64,000 nt of DNA from Cristatella mucedo. Its lineage: Eukaryota; Bryozoa; Phylactolaemata; Cristatellidae. The notes beneath the pieces are model-generated. The model had not been told where the DNA came from and made no database searches. It saw only the letters and a list, made by a program, of their open reading frames with translations. The position numbers and the translations under genes were made by a program. Below, one piece after another: positions 38,311 through 48,864 of the stretch (position 1 is the first letter of the stretch; each line of letters starts with the position of its first letter). The stretch is taken from contig WPIO01000010.1 in the NCBI GenBank assembly GCA_009760855.2, forward strand, positions 8,599,501 to 8,663,500, written 5' to 3'.

Positions 38311-39009
38311 GATAAATAACGTGCACTGGATCGCCCTCAGTCACGTGAACAGATTTCACCTAGCGCCAAAACAAAATAGAGAGTAGCGTAGCCGCCGAGG
38401 CGGAAGTGTACTGTTGGACTCGCTGTAGCAGCGCGACGCTCGCACGCCGCCAAATTCGGCCTTATCTCCTGCATCTCCGACGGCGGTCGGGGAGGAGCGA
38501 GGAGGCGAGCCCGCAGCGAGTTCACCCATTTGCCGCTTTCGCTCTGGGCGGGTTCCCGCGACCGCTTCGAGACTCACCAGGCGCGTTGTTGCGGGGAGAA
38601 AACCTGTCGCCAAGTAATGCCAGCCGCTGGTGTCTCGCAAACAATCTACAAGAGGAAGCATCTCGCAAGCGTCTCGGAAAGATCTGCGGCTGTCAGCGCG
38701 CAGTTCTAGTGCGGGGGCGGGTGTCGTACTTATGCGTCAAAAGCTATCTACATAAAGCAGCGCCCGACGTGGCTCATTGCGACGGTCGGTTGGTTGTGTG
38801 CCCCTGGCCCAGCTGGCTAGCTCTTAGCCGGCGCCGCTGAGCGACAGTGCTGCCTCCGCGTTCCGGCGGCCGCCAATTAGGCTCGCGTCTTTCGAATGGC
38901 TCCTAGCTGGGTCCGCCGAGGCGGCAGGCTCAAGTCCCGGCTTATTATTGTGGGCTGCTCGTGCCCTTACCTTACGGTGTCAAAACGATTTTAGTAGCGA
39001 TGCATCGCG

Positions 39010-39760
39010 GCACCTCCCCCAAAACGTGCCCGACGGTTTAATGGTAATACTAGTCAAACATTTGCGGAGCGCCTGAAGAGAGCTAAGTCTGTTTCTGCGA
39101 AGGCACTTGACACGTGTTGGAAAGGAAACCAATTGATTTTTGATACTATGCAGTGTCAGCACACGTTAGCGAACACAGTGGTACCATTCACAGTATTGGT
39201 TCGAGTAAGCCTGTTCACATGGACGATGCTAATGCTGTGTGGAACAGTGGGAGGGGGAGGGAGGGGCGCTAGCTTCTTTTTAAATGTTGTCAAGCCAGGG
39301 GATGCCGTGAAGTCAGTTGGAACTGAGGTCTGCGCCTGGGGAGCATACGAACTAGAGGCACCATCTCCACAAGATTTGAGGTTATATTCGCAGCTAAAAT
39401 CCTCGAGTCAGAAGAGAGGGTGGCACGATGCCTAGTCTGATTGGGAAGCATTTCGGATTGCTAGGCCGAGGCAAGAGAATGAAGGTACCTACAAGTGAGT
39501 GACGAGGCCTTTAAGTCGACTTCCGGCTTGATAAGGGAGCCAATGCAGGGCAGTGAGAAAGTCTCGTAATCATTCAACTTCAACGTTCGCGAAAGCAAAT
39601 CCTGGCTGAGCACTTGCACCAGCTCCAAGTGCCTTAGTGCAGGGCCCGATGGCCTGATAATAATGAGCTACGGAAGTCTAGACAGGATGTCAAACAGACA
39701 GCTTGGCTCGTACAAGAGACCATTAACCCGTGGGTGGGGCTGTCGGCCAGCTTACTCCAA
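39010..39760 (-). mobile_element. Degenerate LINE 3' fragment
   Basis: 39260-39760 matches the antisense of the family's C-terminal region (for example ggggagcatacgaactagag, collinear with 43637-43660). The 3' UTR-like stretch at 39040-39120 (gcctgaagagagctaagtct) is diverged. Confidence 0.65.
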
Positions 39761-39769
39761 CTTATTTTT

Positions 39770-42690
39770 AGGCTAGCGTTCAGCTAGACGGAGTCGGCAA
39801 TTCTGACTGATCCCTCCTAGATGGTCGCAGGCTGCCTGGAGAGCGGTTGCCTCTGCTCTCGGAGGACTACTTGATCGCCGACTGATTAGCTGCTGTTCTT
39901 CTACTTGCGGCTTGCCTTTTTACAATAAGGCCTGCTTGATCTTGTCGGTGCGATTTCTTCTTGGGTCGGTACTGTGGCTGCATCTCTGGGGAGTTGCACG
40001 GTGTCCTAGCAGGCTTAATGACTGTAGGAAAAGGGTAGCTTTGGCTGCCATAGCTCGGAGTGCGCGCCGTTGAGGATCACTGATATTTTTTGGTGTTGGC
40101 TGCATGCATATCATCTTCAAGCAATTTGAGCTAGAGAGACCGTATAGGCTGCCGACAGTGCTCCAAAGGCCTCCGACAGCACAGCTTGAGTAGCTACTGA
40201 AACCAGTGGAGTTACAGTGTGATTGGGAGTTATCAGCCCCCAAACCTAAAGCAACGTGCTGTGTGGCTTGCCACTGATGTGCTTCATTCGGGGTCAATCA
40301 ATATCAAAGTTTAGTCCCTTGCACATTTCTGGTCGTGCCCGTGTTCCCAGACGTGGTACTTGGAGGCATCAAGGAGATCCTGCGTTATCAACTGACCTGC
40401 CACTGATTTTGGTGAGTAGCTTGGCTGCGCTAGCGGCAGCACACGGATTTCATTTCCGGGGCTGATAAATCCTGCTGATAGAACTTTTCAGCTGCTCCTA
40501 AGCTGCAGGGCTCAGCAGCACAGGAGCACGGCTTGCAGCTGTGCAGTTGCAGTCGGCTTATCTCACACAGCTCGACAGCAAGACACGCCTAGATTCACAC
40601 ACATACACACACAATACATTAGCCCGCCCACTTGGGATTTCATGTCAGTGACACACACGATCAGCAATGCCTGCTAGGTGTTCCCTGCACAGCATGCTTA
40701 GCTTGCAAGGCCCACGGTATGGTGCTTGCTCGGCACGCGTCCTCATAGTGTGTGGACTGGCTGCCAGCTACGGGGGGGGGGGGGGGGGGGGGGCAGCCTA
40801 GCATTCGAGCAGCAAGGATAGGGAAGCAGTCAGGGCTTCCACACCGTCCAGCTGCAGATCACGAGATCTGCCTTATCGACGTACGATCTGCGAACGTCTG
40901 TGAAATTATCTGGCATGCTGATGTCTGTGAGCTGCTGTCAACTGGTTCTGGCTATGCTCATTTTCTAGTTGCTGATCCTATCGTCGCATTGCTGGCAGAC
41001 CGGCGGTTAGATGGAGCAGGCAGGACCCTTGGTCAGCCGATCGCCCCGTGGGCCACCTCAGTAGTTCATTCGATATTCTCGGTCTCATGATGCTTTGATG
41101 CACCGGCACGCATGCACCACTCTCAGAGAGGAGTGGTCATCTGAACTCGTGCAGCCAGCTCCAAGTATCTGCTCTACTAGCATTCCAACAACCTCGATGC
41201 TCATTGTCTAGCTTGGCGCCTGTCTACCACCAGCCGGATGCAGAACAAGATCATTGTTTACATCTCTACTGTCTTGCAGTGCACTTGCTCCAGGTTCATC
41301 AATTGCTGCTTTGTCCCGATCAATTTATTTCCTTCTTTGGCTCCTCTTTCTTTGGTGGCTGTACTTGGTCTTCGTGCACTCGTGAGCTGTGTAAGTCTCG
41401 AATCGGCATAGCTACAAGATGAGATGGTTCATGCCTGCAGCCGACGTTGCATCTCGAAAAAGCATTTGCTGGCCGAAGAAGAAAGTCGTCCATAGTAAAA
41501 AAAAAGTGAGCTGCTTCTCCACAATAACTAGAAGGAGCTTTATATTGCAACGTCATACAGCTAGCTTTGCATTGTTCTAAGCATTAGATTATATCGTGTG
41601 ATAGCAAGGGCTCCACGAGTTTTAGAAAATTAGCTAAGAAGAACAGAGTGCACCATCATCAAATCGCTAGAACGCAGGATTCCAAGTGAAAGCATCTATT
41701 AAAACTACCGGTCGTCCCAATAGAAATCCCTCTCGAAATAAGTAGTGCACGTCATTTTCAGAGACGCCTGCAGACTCCTGCTCCGAGGACTCGCTGCCTT
41801 CTTTAGACTTCTTTAGAGCCCTTTAAAATTCACCGGCTTCTGGTCAGTTATAATTTTCCAGCCAGAGAGCAAACAAACTGCATACGTGTGTTTCCTCGAC
41901 ACTCGGCCAGCCCACCCCACAACACCACCGCATCCTGCGCCTGAGGCCAAAATCATTAGAGGCAGCAATTAATAAGTACAACCGACACAGCACTCGGATC
42001 GCGTATTGTGATGGCTGCTAGCCTGCTGATTATGCCGAGTAACTGCTGTAAACCTGAGTTTCGCGCGGCATCAGTTTTTAAGGGCAGGAAGCTGTAGCTT
42101 CAATGGCCAAACGCGAAAACAAGGCTCCCAAGCTCCTTGCGGCATAAGCTCCATTAATGGAACTTTGCTCCACCGAAACGTCTGGTCTCTTTCTTTAACA
42201 CATGCCGTAGAGACAAAACGTTTACGGCTGAAGCATTCGGGAGCACGGCTGAAACGTCCAGGCCTAATAAGGCTAAAGGACTACGAGGCCAAGATGAGGA
42301 CCGGGCCGAAATGACATGAACTACATGAAGCTGGACCTTTCCCCGAGGCAGTGGCCGGATATCTCTAGCAGGAGTTGCCAGTATAACCTTCTTCAAACAG
42401 TACTCCTTTCGCTCAAGGTTTAGCGGCTAAGCAGCATTTCCTAGGAACCGTTACGCTTGAATGCAGTGAAGCCCCGGGTCTCCAGCAGTTGCTGCTCCTC
42501 GCGAAGCAAAGAAAGACAACATTAACAAGACAGGCTCAGCAAACAGTTCAGTCTGTGCTACGTGTGGTGGGGTACTTGAATGATGCTAAAAGTGTATTTC
42601 TTTCTCGTTCATCCACAGCTGAGCAGTCAGCAGGGACCGCTTAGCATGAGGGGATGTCTCGCTCGAAGCACACGAGCCATTTTCTCAATG
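39770..42690. other. Unassigned sequence
   Basis: Only the poly-G run stands out. Several 60-125 codon frames have no recognisable content. Confidence 0.35.
40772..40793 (+). repeat. Poly-G run of 22
   Basis: An uninterrupted run of 22 G. The exact length is prone to sequencing error. Confidence 0.9.
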
Positions 42691-42694
42691 GAAG

Positions 42695-42765
42695 CCAATG
42701 GTATTAATAATTATAGTAATACATTTGTATAGTGCCCCCAGAGAACTAAATAATAATAATGCTCG
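42695..42765 (-). mobile_element. LINE-like 3' UTR remnant
   Basis: acatttgtatagtgccccca and gagaactaaataataataat are antisense to the family end. Only about 70 bp remain. Confidence 0.45.
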
Positions 42766-42774
42766 TACACTTAT

Positions 42775-42955
42775 TTCTGTGTCTCTCTTTTTTGGCTCTC
42801 TTCTTTTTTCATCTCTTTCTCTCTCTTTCTCTTTATCCCCCCTCTCCCTTTGTCTGTATGTCTGTCTCTCTCTTGCTCTTGTTTTCTCTCTCTTTCTCTC
42901 TCATCGTGTCTCTCTTTCCCACTGTCTCTAGCTATTTCTCAGTCTTTCTTTATCG
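42775..42955. repeat. Degenerate pyrimidine-rich tract
   Basis: CT/CTTT-rich with scattered A and G; a decayed (CT)n array. Confidence 0.8.
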
Positions 42956-43039
42956 GTTGAACTAGCAAGGGGGCCAACTAGCCAGCAGCCCCAGTAACGT
43001 CCTTTGTTCGGCAGGATGCTAGCCTAAGCATTGTATTTG

Positions 43040-43140
43040 CTAGGTTTTGAACAGTTGTAAAGTCCTCCCCCATAGAGATACAATTCCCTTAATGTGCAAT
43101 GCATACGAGCTATTAGCATTACTGTTATTATTACTGGAAA
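43040..43140 (+). mobile_element. LINE-like 3' UTR remnant
   Basis: acagttgtaaagtcctcccc and an ATT-rich tail at 43120-43134. A diverged family end. Confidence 0.45.
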
Positions 43141-43284
43141 AAATTTAAAAAACTTAAGAGGTATGCAACGTGCTCTGGACCATGCCTACTAGTAATCTGG
43201 CTCGGTTCAACTTCATTTAGAGCAGGTAAACCAGCTAGGGAGCAAGTGGTGAAGAATGAAGCCTACCAGACGAAACAAGGGCGA

Positions 43285-46200
43285 TTCCCTATAAATAAAA
43301 ATAACATGTTTGATATAGCGACCTGTGAGAAGTCAATCTCTTTCTAAGCATTCTGGGCATTTACACCTGTTGCAAAGGAAGCACGATCGAATGGTTAGTG
43401 GTACTGTGTTGAATAAACAACAAGAATAGCATTGTTAGGGTGACATGCATAGGTTTAGCATGCGAGTATGGTTTGTGGCAGCATGCACAGTGTCATCACA
43501 CATAAGCATATAAAGGACGAATTACGGGGGACCCACTAAATGCTGTCATACATAGATGCGTTTTTAGTTTCTTTTAAAATGTGGTCAGGTCAGAAGATGT
43601 CGTGATGCATGGGGGAGTGAGTTCCAGGCTTTGGGAGCATACAAACTAAAGGCACGGTCTACAAAAGATTTGAGATTTGTACGAGCTGTGTGTAAACAAT
43701 TATACTCCGAAAAGCAGGTGGTCCGATGCTCAGTCTGGTGGGGGAGTAGATCTGATAGGTAGGCTGGAGCCAAAGAATGAAAGGCCATAAAAATGAGTGA
43801 CAAAACCTTGAAGTCGATAAGCTGCTTGATTGGGACCCAGTGCAGGTCGACAAGAAGATGTGCGATGTAGCAACTGCAGCGCTCACTACAGACAATCCGA
43901 GCTGCAGAGTTGTACACCAGCTGTAAGCACCTGATTGCGCTGGCCAGTAAACCAGCAAGCAGTGAGTTACATAAGTCAAGACGGGATGTCACAAATGCAT
44001 GAACCAATTTAGATGTGGTATCCCTGTCTAAAAAGCCTGGATTTTAGCGAAGTTATATAGCTGAAATTAGGCAGACTTGACTGTAGAGCTGATGTCGTCG
44101 TCTACTGAAAGGTCACTTGGAATATGCCACCTAGGTTTCTTGCAGATTCAACAGGAGATATGCTGACAGAGCCGATTTTGAGCATTAGCCTTTTCAATTT
44201 CTGAATCACACTTGGTTTTCTCATAACTAGTAAATAATTTTTTATCATCATTCAATTTAAGAAAGTTGGCTGCCATCCATGTGTGGATATCATCAATACA
44301 TCCACCAAGGGAGTTGAGAGAATTCGACATGCTGGAAGGCTGAGAGAGATCAAAGCAAAGGTACAACCGAGTGTCATCTGCATAGAAGTGAAAGCCTAGA
44401 TTGTGCTTGGCAATCACATCGGCTAGAAGGAGAGTATAGATCGTAAAAAGAACAGGACCAAGCACAGATCCCTGTGATACCCCATATTTAAGAGGTTCCT
44501 CAGATGATCTATTTCCATTCACATCAGTACTCTGGAGTCTCCCACTGAGACACAACCTGAACCATTGTGATGCAGTGCCAGTAATGCCCGGGTGAGACGA
44601 GAGGCACCCAAGAAGCATTAAGTGGTCGATAGTATCAAAAGCTGCCGAAAGATCGAGCAAAACAAGCAAAGATGCTCTACTTAAGTCTGCATTATTACGT
44701 AGGTCATTATTCACCCAAAGCAATGCTAACTCTGTGGAGTGATTAGCTCTAAAACCGGACTGAAACTTATTAGCAATATTTGAAGTTTCAATATATGAGA
44801 TCAGCTGGTCTGCCACGACTCATTCCATTGTCTTCGATAGAAGTATTAGAAGGGAGGCTGGGCGGAAGGTGCTCAAGTTATCTTTTTCTAGTGTTTCTTT
44901 CTTGAGTAGTGGCAGGATTACAGCCTTTTTTAAAGGTGCTGGATCATGACCTGAGGCCAGTGATATATCTGTGATGTTAGCTATGCATGGCAGCAGCAGA
45001 CCATTACATCACAGAAGCAGGACAGTGAGAATAGGGCCCAGAGGACTAGTTGTCTTCTTTGAGTGGGATATGAACTTCAGGACGAGGGTACTAGTGACTT
45101 CCTTGAATGTAGACATTAAGGTTCTGCATGGAATTGAGTGACAGGATTCCAGGGTGGGTGCGGTCATCTTACGGATGAACTAACTGATCTTGTCTATTTT
45201 TTTGACAAAGAAGCTAGAGAAGCGATCAGCTAGATCATAACTAGGTAAGGAGCTAACCTGAGAGCGGTTAAGGAGAGGGTTGATTGTCGAGATTATCATT
45301 TTTGGATTGTGCATCTGTGATTTAACGATGTTTTTATGGAAGCTAGATTTGGTCTTTGCTAGGATCGTTTGGTACGATCTACAGAAGTCATCGTGTGCCT
45401 GCCGATGGACAGTCAGTCCTGATCTTTTGAGTGCTTTTTCAAGCTTTCGCTTAGTAGACCTAGCTATCTTAAAGTCTGTGGTAAACCGTAGGCCTTCTGG
45501 GAGAGGGCGCAAAGTGCACTTGGTCAGAGGTGTACAATCGTCGAGCATGTCAGCTGGTATCGTGTTGTAACAATCTACCAATGATGACAGGTCGGAAGGG
45601 GGATTGAGCAGAACAAGGGAAGCAGATATTCTCATACGAACAACATCAATATCTAGGGTCTTGAGGTTTGGCGATTCGCATGTGATTTCAGATGAGGAGG
45701 AGGAGGAGGAGGGCACACACTGTAGTCTGAATGAATTCTGCCTGTGGTCAGGTAAGCAGGGTTTGGGAACAGTTGGTGACGACAAAATGCTGTTGTATGA
45801 GAAAATTTGGTTGAACGTGTGACCTTGGATATGATAAGGGCAATGCACATGAGCCACAAGAGACAATAAGTCAGTCAGTGCACAAAATTCAGTGCTGAAG
45901 GTGTCAGATAAGTTCTCAAAATGAGTGTTGAAATCACCCATAATGAGGAAAGATGGATTTCTCACACACAGAATCGAAATGAGATCAGAGAAATCTGAGA
46001 TAAAAGAGGACTTGGTACCTGGTGGGGGATGACTACTACCATATTGGTAGCTTGTTGTCGAGTGATATCTAGACAATAGATTCGAAACACTGCTTCGAGG
46101 GTACTGCAAATGGCCTAGATGTCGAAGGTCGAGTGCATGATAATCGCGAGTCCACCTCTAGTTTTGATTGATCTAGAAGTGCGAAAGAAAAAGAAGCCAG

Positions 46201-46770
46201 TCGGGGTTTTGTCTTTAACTGTAGGGCAGCTTACCAATTTTAGCCAAGTTTCAGTCGAGGCGAGCAAGTTGAGACCTTTTTCATAAATAAGGTCGCTTAT
46301 TTATACGGGTTTATTGCATGATGAGCGAGGATTCCAAAGGCAAGTGGTAAATTGGGCATCCGGAATTATAGCAGGCCTGATGAGCACTAAGTTAGAGAGA
46401 TTCACAGTGACGCTTGAGGGAGAGTGTGCTGAGCTGTTCGAGACATTGCCAGGAGTACCAAACGAGCAGGTTCTCAACTCGTAGCTCCAGCCAAGCGATC
46501 GGCATCTCAGCTGGTGGCCCTGGCCCTGCAGCGGCTCAGAGGTGCATGTCTTTGGTCAATGCATAATTCACGGATTTTTGCCAGAGCAAGAACGTCTAGA
46601 AATGCATTTAAACTCCGATAAAGAAGTGGTGTAAGGTATGCGAGATCATAACGAATATGCAGGTTACTAGCTGCCGTAGTATCTAAGGCTGCGGCTGGCC
46701 AGGCGACAGATCAGCAGCCAGAATTTCCTTAAGCGTTTAGATGTCCATAGGCATGTAATTTCTTACCCGC
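43285..46770 (-). mobile_element. CR1/L2-like non-LTR retrotransposon, long copy 2 (inverted)
   Basis: Same family as 24405-27775 on the opposite strand. It contains the identical 309-residue frame (46109-45180) and a better preserved reverse transcriptase frame of 222 residues (44816-44148) with LVLLDLSAAFDTIDH, YGVSQGSVLGPVLFTIY and the catalytic box FHFYADDTRLYL. The C-terminal domain (SRLDLCNSLLAG) follows at about 44000-43600 and the 3' end at about 43300. A stop and frame changes break the long ORF between endonuclease and RT, so it is probably inactive. Confidence 0.88.
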
Positions 46771-46774
46771 TGTG

Positions 46775-48210
46775 GTCAAAGACCAAACAGGTGAGCTTTA
46801 ATACAAAGTTGATTCCGTTGCATCAAAATTGCACGGTATAGCATTGAGGGACCAATTTAATTACAAGCTACATGCTTAATTACTCGTTCAAACTGCACTT
46901 TGGTGTCTGTACACAGAATGCATAGCAATAATAGAACCACTGCAACAAATTAGTAGCATGTGCTTCCAGCACCTGACACGCAATTTGAATTATGATCCAT
47001 CAGTCCATTTTCCCATGTCATTCCTACCCACGCTAAGTTATTGCTGATGTGGGAAGAGGGGTCGCTGGCAATCTGGGTCATAGTCCAGAGGTAAGTGCCA
47101 GCTCCACACAACTCAGGTAGTGGATTTGAACCCTGCAATGGGTGTTTCTTTACTGCCCATTGCAAGCAGTGGTGATCGCCGTTAAGGCTCGTCTGCCGTT
47201 ATACAAATGAGGCTGTTGAATCAGCTAATATTTAGCTTTAAATCTTTAACATGACCAGCTGGTAGTATCAATGTATTTGTGAGCTATGTTAGGACTAAGA
47301 AGAGTATTAACAAAACCGCTAGGCCTTCTGTTGGGCTAGCAGTGCCTATTAATCTTGACACTTATTTTATTCAGGCGAAACGACTGACTGTGGGGGGACC
47401 AGCTCAGTCAGCTTCCAGCAAACCTGTAGATTAGTCACAGCTGCAGCCACACCTGTGACATGAGCCCTGGACTTGAAGTCACCAAGTCACACTGACCGTC
47501 GGATTTTTTTCATACGATGCTGTATGAGCTGGTTTCAACGGCACCTCGAGCTGGCTCGACAAGCAATTCTGATGGAACAGCAAGCTATTAGCAGACTTAC
47601 ATGATCATGGAAGGAGCGAGTCAGCAGGCTATTAAGTAGGCAGAATGCCCCTCATAGAGACGAACCTGGTGGCCACTCGGACCACAGCTGGTAGGTTGAA
47701 GGGGCTTGCTGCTACTGCTGCTGCTGTCCGCAGTGCTTGATAAGTAAAAGCTTCACTAATCTGACAGCTGATGCAGCTGGAATGCAAGAAAACTCGCACC
47801 GATGAGCTTATTACCTTTCATCGACCTTCCCTGTTTGTCAGTTTGTCGTTGATCACAAACATGCTCAGAGCAAGGCTAAGACTTGTTAACTAAGTAAATC
47901 GATTCTTGACCGTAACATACCGCCTTGCAATGAAGCTGTCAAGGTCTGCATTAGTAGCAAAAATCGTAGTCAGATTAGTCTTTTTATCATGGCCACAGCA
48001 TCAACGAAAGGATGATAGGGCCTTTGCTTTGAATCGTTCTTGTGTTATATCTCATCTTAAATGAGAAGATGAACGACTGAAGGCTTGTCCGGACAGATAG
48101 ACAGAATGTGCCGTAGAGAGGGCTTGTCAGAAAAGAAAGCCCAAAAAAGCTGTGATGCCTGGCTGCTTCTCATTCCCCTTTCTCAGCAAACAGCTGGCCC
48201 ACCCAGGGGT
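46775..48210. other. Sequence downstream of the right SLC6 gene
   Basis: Contains one diverged SINE at 47080-47235. The rest is unassigned. Confidence 0.4.
47080..47235 (+). mobile_element. tRNA-derived SINE, diverged subfamily
   Basis: B-box-like ggatttgaaccctgc and body gcaagcagtggtgatcgccg, ending atacaaatgaggctgttgaa. Confidence 0.75.
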
Positions 48211-48216
48211 TTTATT
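48211..48216 (-). promoter_or_regulatory. Possible polyadenylation signal of the right SLC6 gene
   Basis: AATAAA on the minus strand (tttatt on plus) about 320 bp after the stop codon at 48536. The spacing suits a 3' UTR, but no transcript supports it. Confidence 0.4.
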
Positions 48217-48535
48217 ATTCAGTCCCATAGTAGCGCCTCTAGCGCAGGGACTCGGAGCGAAAAACCGAGACCTGTTTGCTGTCAGTGTCATTCTGCCTGC
48301 AGCCACAACTATACTGTGTACAGAAGTAGTTGGCAGAGTCGCATTGGTAGCAAGTATGAAAAGACAAGCAAGGAATAGCAGCAGAGCACGTATTCAAACA
48401 GCTCGTACTCCAACTCGTTGCGACCTTCTCGCTCTGTACACAGCGACCTCGGCGGCTCGCCGATAGTGGACAGTCGCTCTCAAAAAGCTCTCCAAGAGCC
48501 ACCAAGCGCATGCACTGGTGTGGCCGTGTGCTGCA

Positions 48536-48727
48536 TCACTTTGATGCCATGATGGCGGCAGGCTTGGCTGCAAGCTGCTGCTTGTGTTTTTGTGACCGAA
48601 CGGAGCTCTTTGATGGTGACCTGTTGTCAAAGCCGATCTTGAGTGGTAAGCTGTTCTTGCGCTGCAGGCGTGCCTGGTCACTTGAAGGTCCCCAATCGGC
48701 AGTCGGCATGGCGAGTGAGCGGAGTGT
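48536..48727 (-). CDS. SLC6 right copy, last coding exon (C-terminal tail)
   Basis: Acceptor catatgttacag, phase 0, stop TGA at 48538-48536. It encodes [20 protein letters not shown] then [20 protein letters not shown] and 23 further residues ending in MASK. ADWGP resembles the DWGP motif common in SLC6 tails. The tail is basic and Ser-rich. No PDZ-binding end is evident. Confidence 0.9.
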   Translation of the reverse strand, partial: TLRSLAMPTADWGPSSDQARLQRKNSLPLKIGFDNRSPSKSSVRSQKHKQQLAAKPAAIMASK

Positions 48728-48797
48728 CTGTAACATATGGAATTTGGCTGAGCAATTTGGTACTGAGTAGGCAGTGACTGTATACATATGTACATGT

Positions 48798-48864
<67 letters not shown>

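Larger units (their letters stand above)
35700..38900. promoter_or_regulatory. Second CpG-rich tract, candidate promoter region
   Basis: GC-rich with many CpG, interrupted by CT arrays and an AT-rich patch. It contains gtcaccATGACC at about 37242-37253, a good start context for a 15-codon frame, but no exon to join it to. It lies 10 kb downstream of the right SLC6 stop codon, so it cannot be that gene's promoter. Confidence 0.4.

Noticed and set aside
45280-45822. Plus frames of 96 and 72 codons also found in copy at 25349-25891.
   Set aside because: They are antisense shadows of the LINE endonuclease and linker frame, duplicated because the tract is duplicated.
48085-48466. Plus frames of about 100 codons downstream of the right transporter.
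   Set aside because: They overlap each other in different frames and the likely 3' UTR of the minus gene; no domain.
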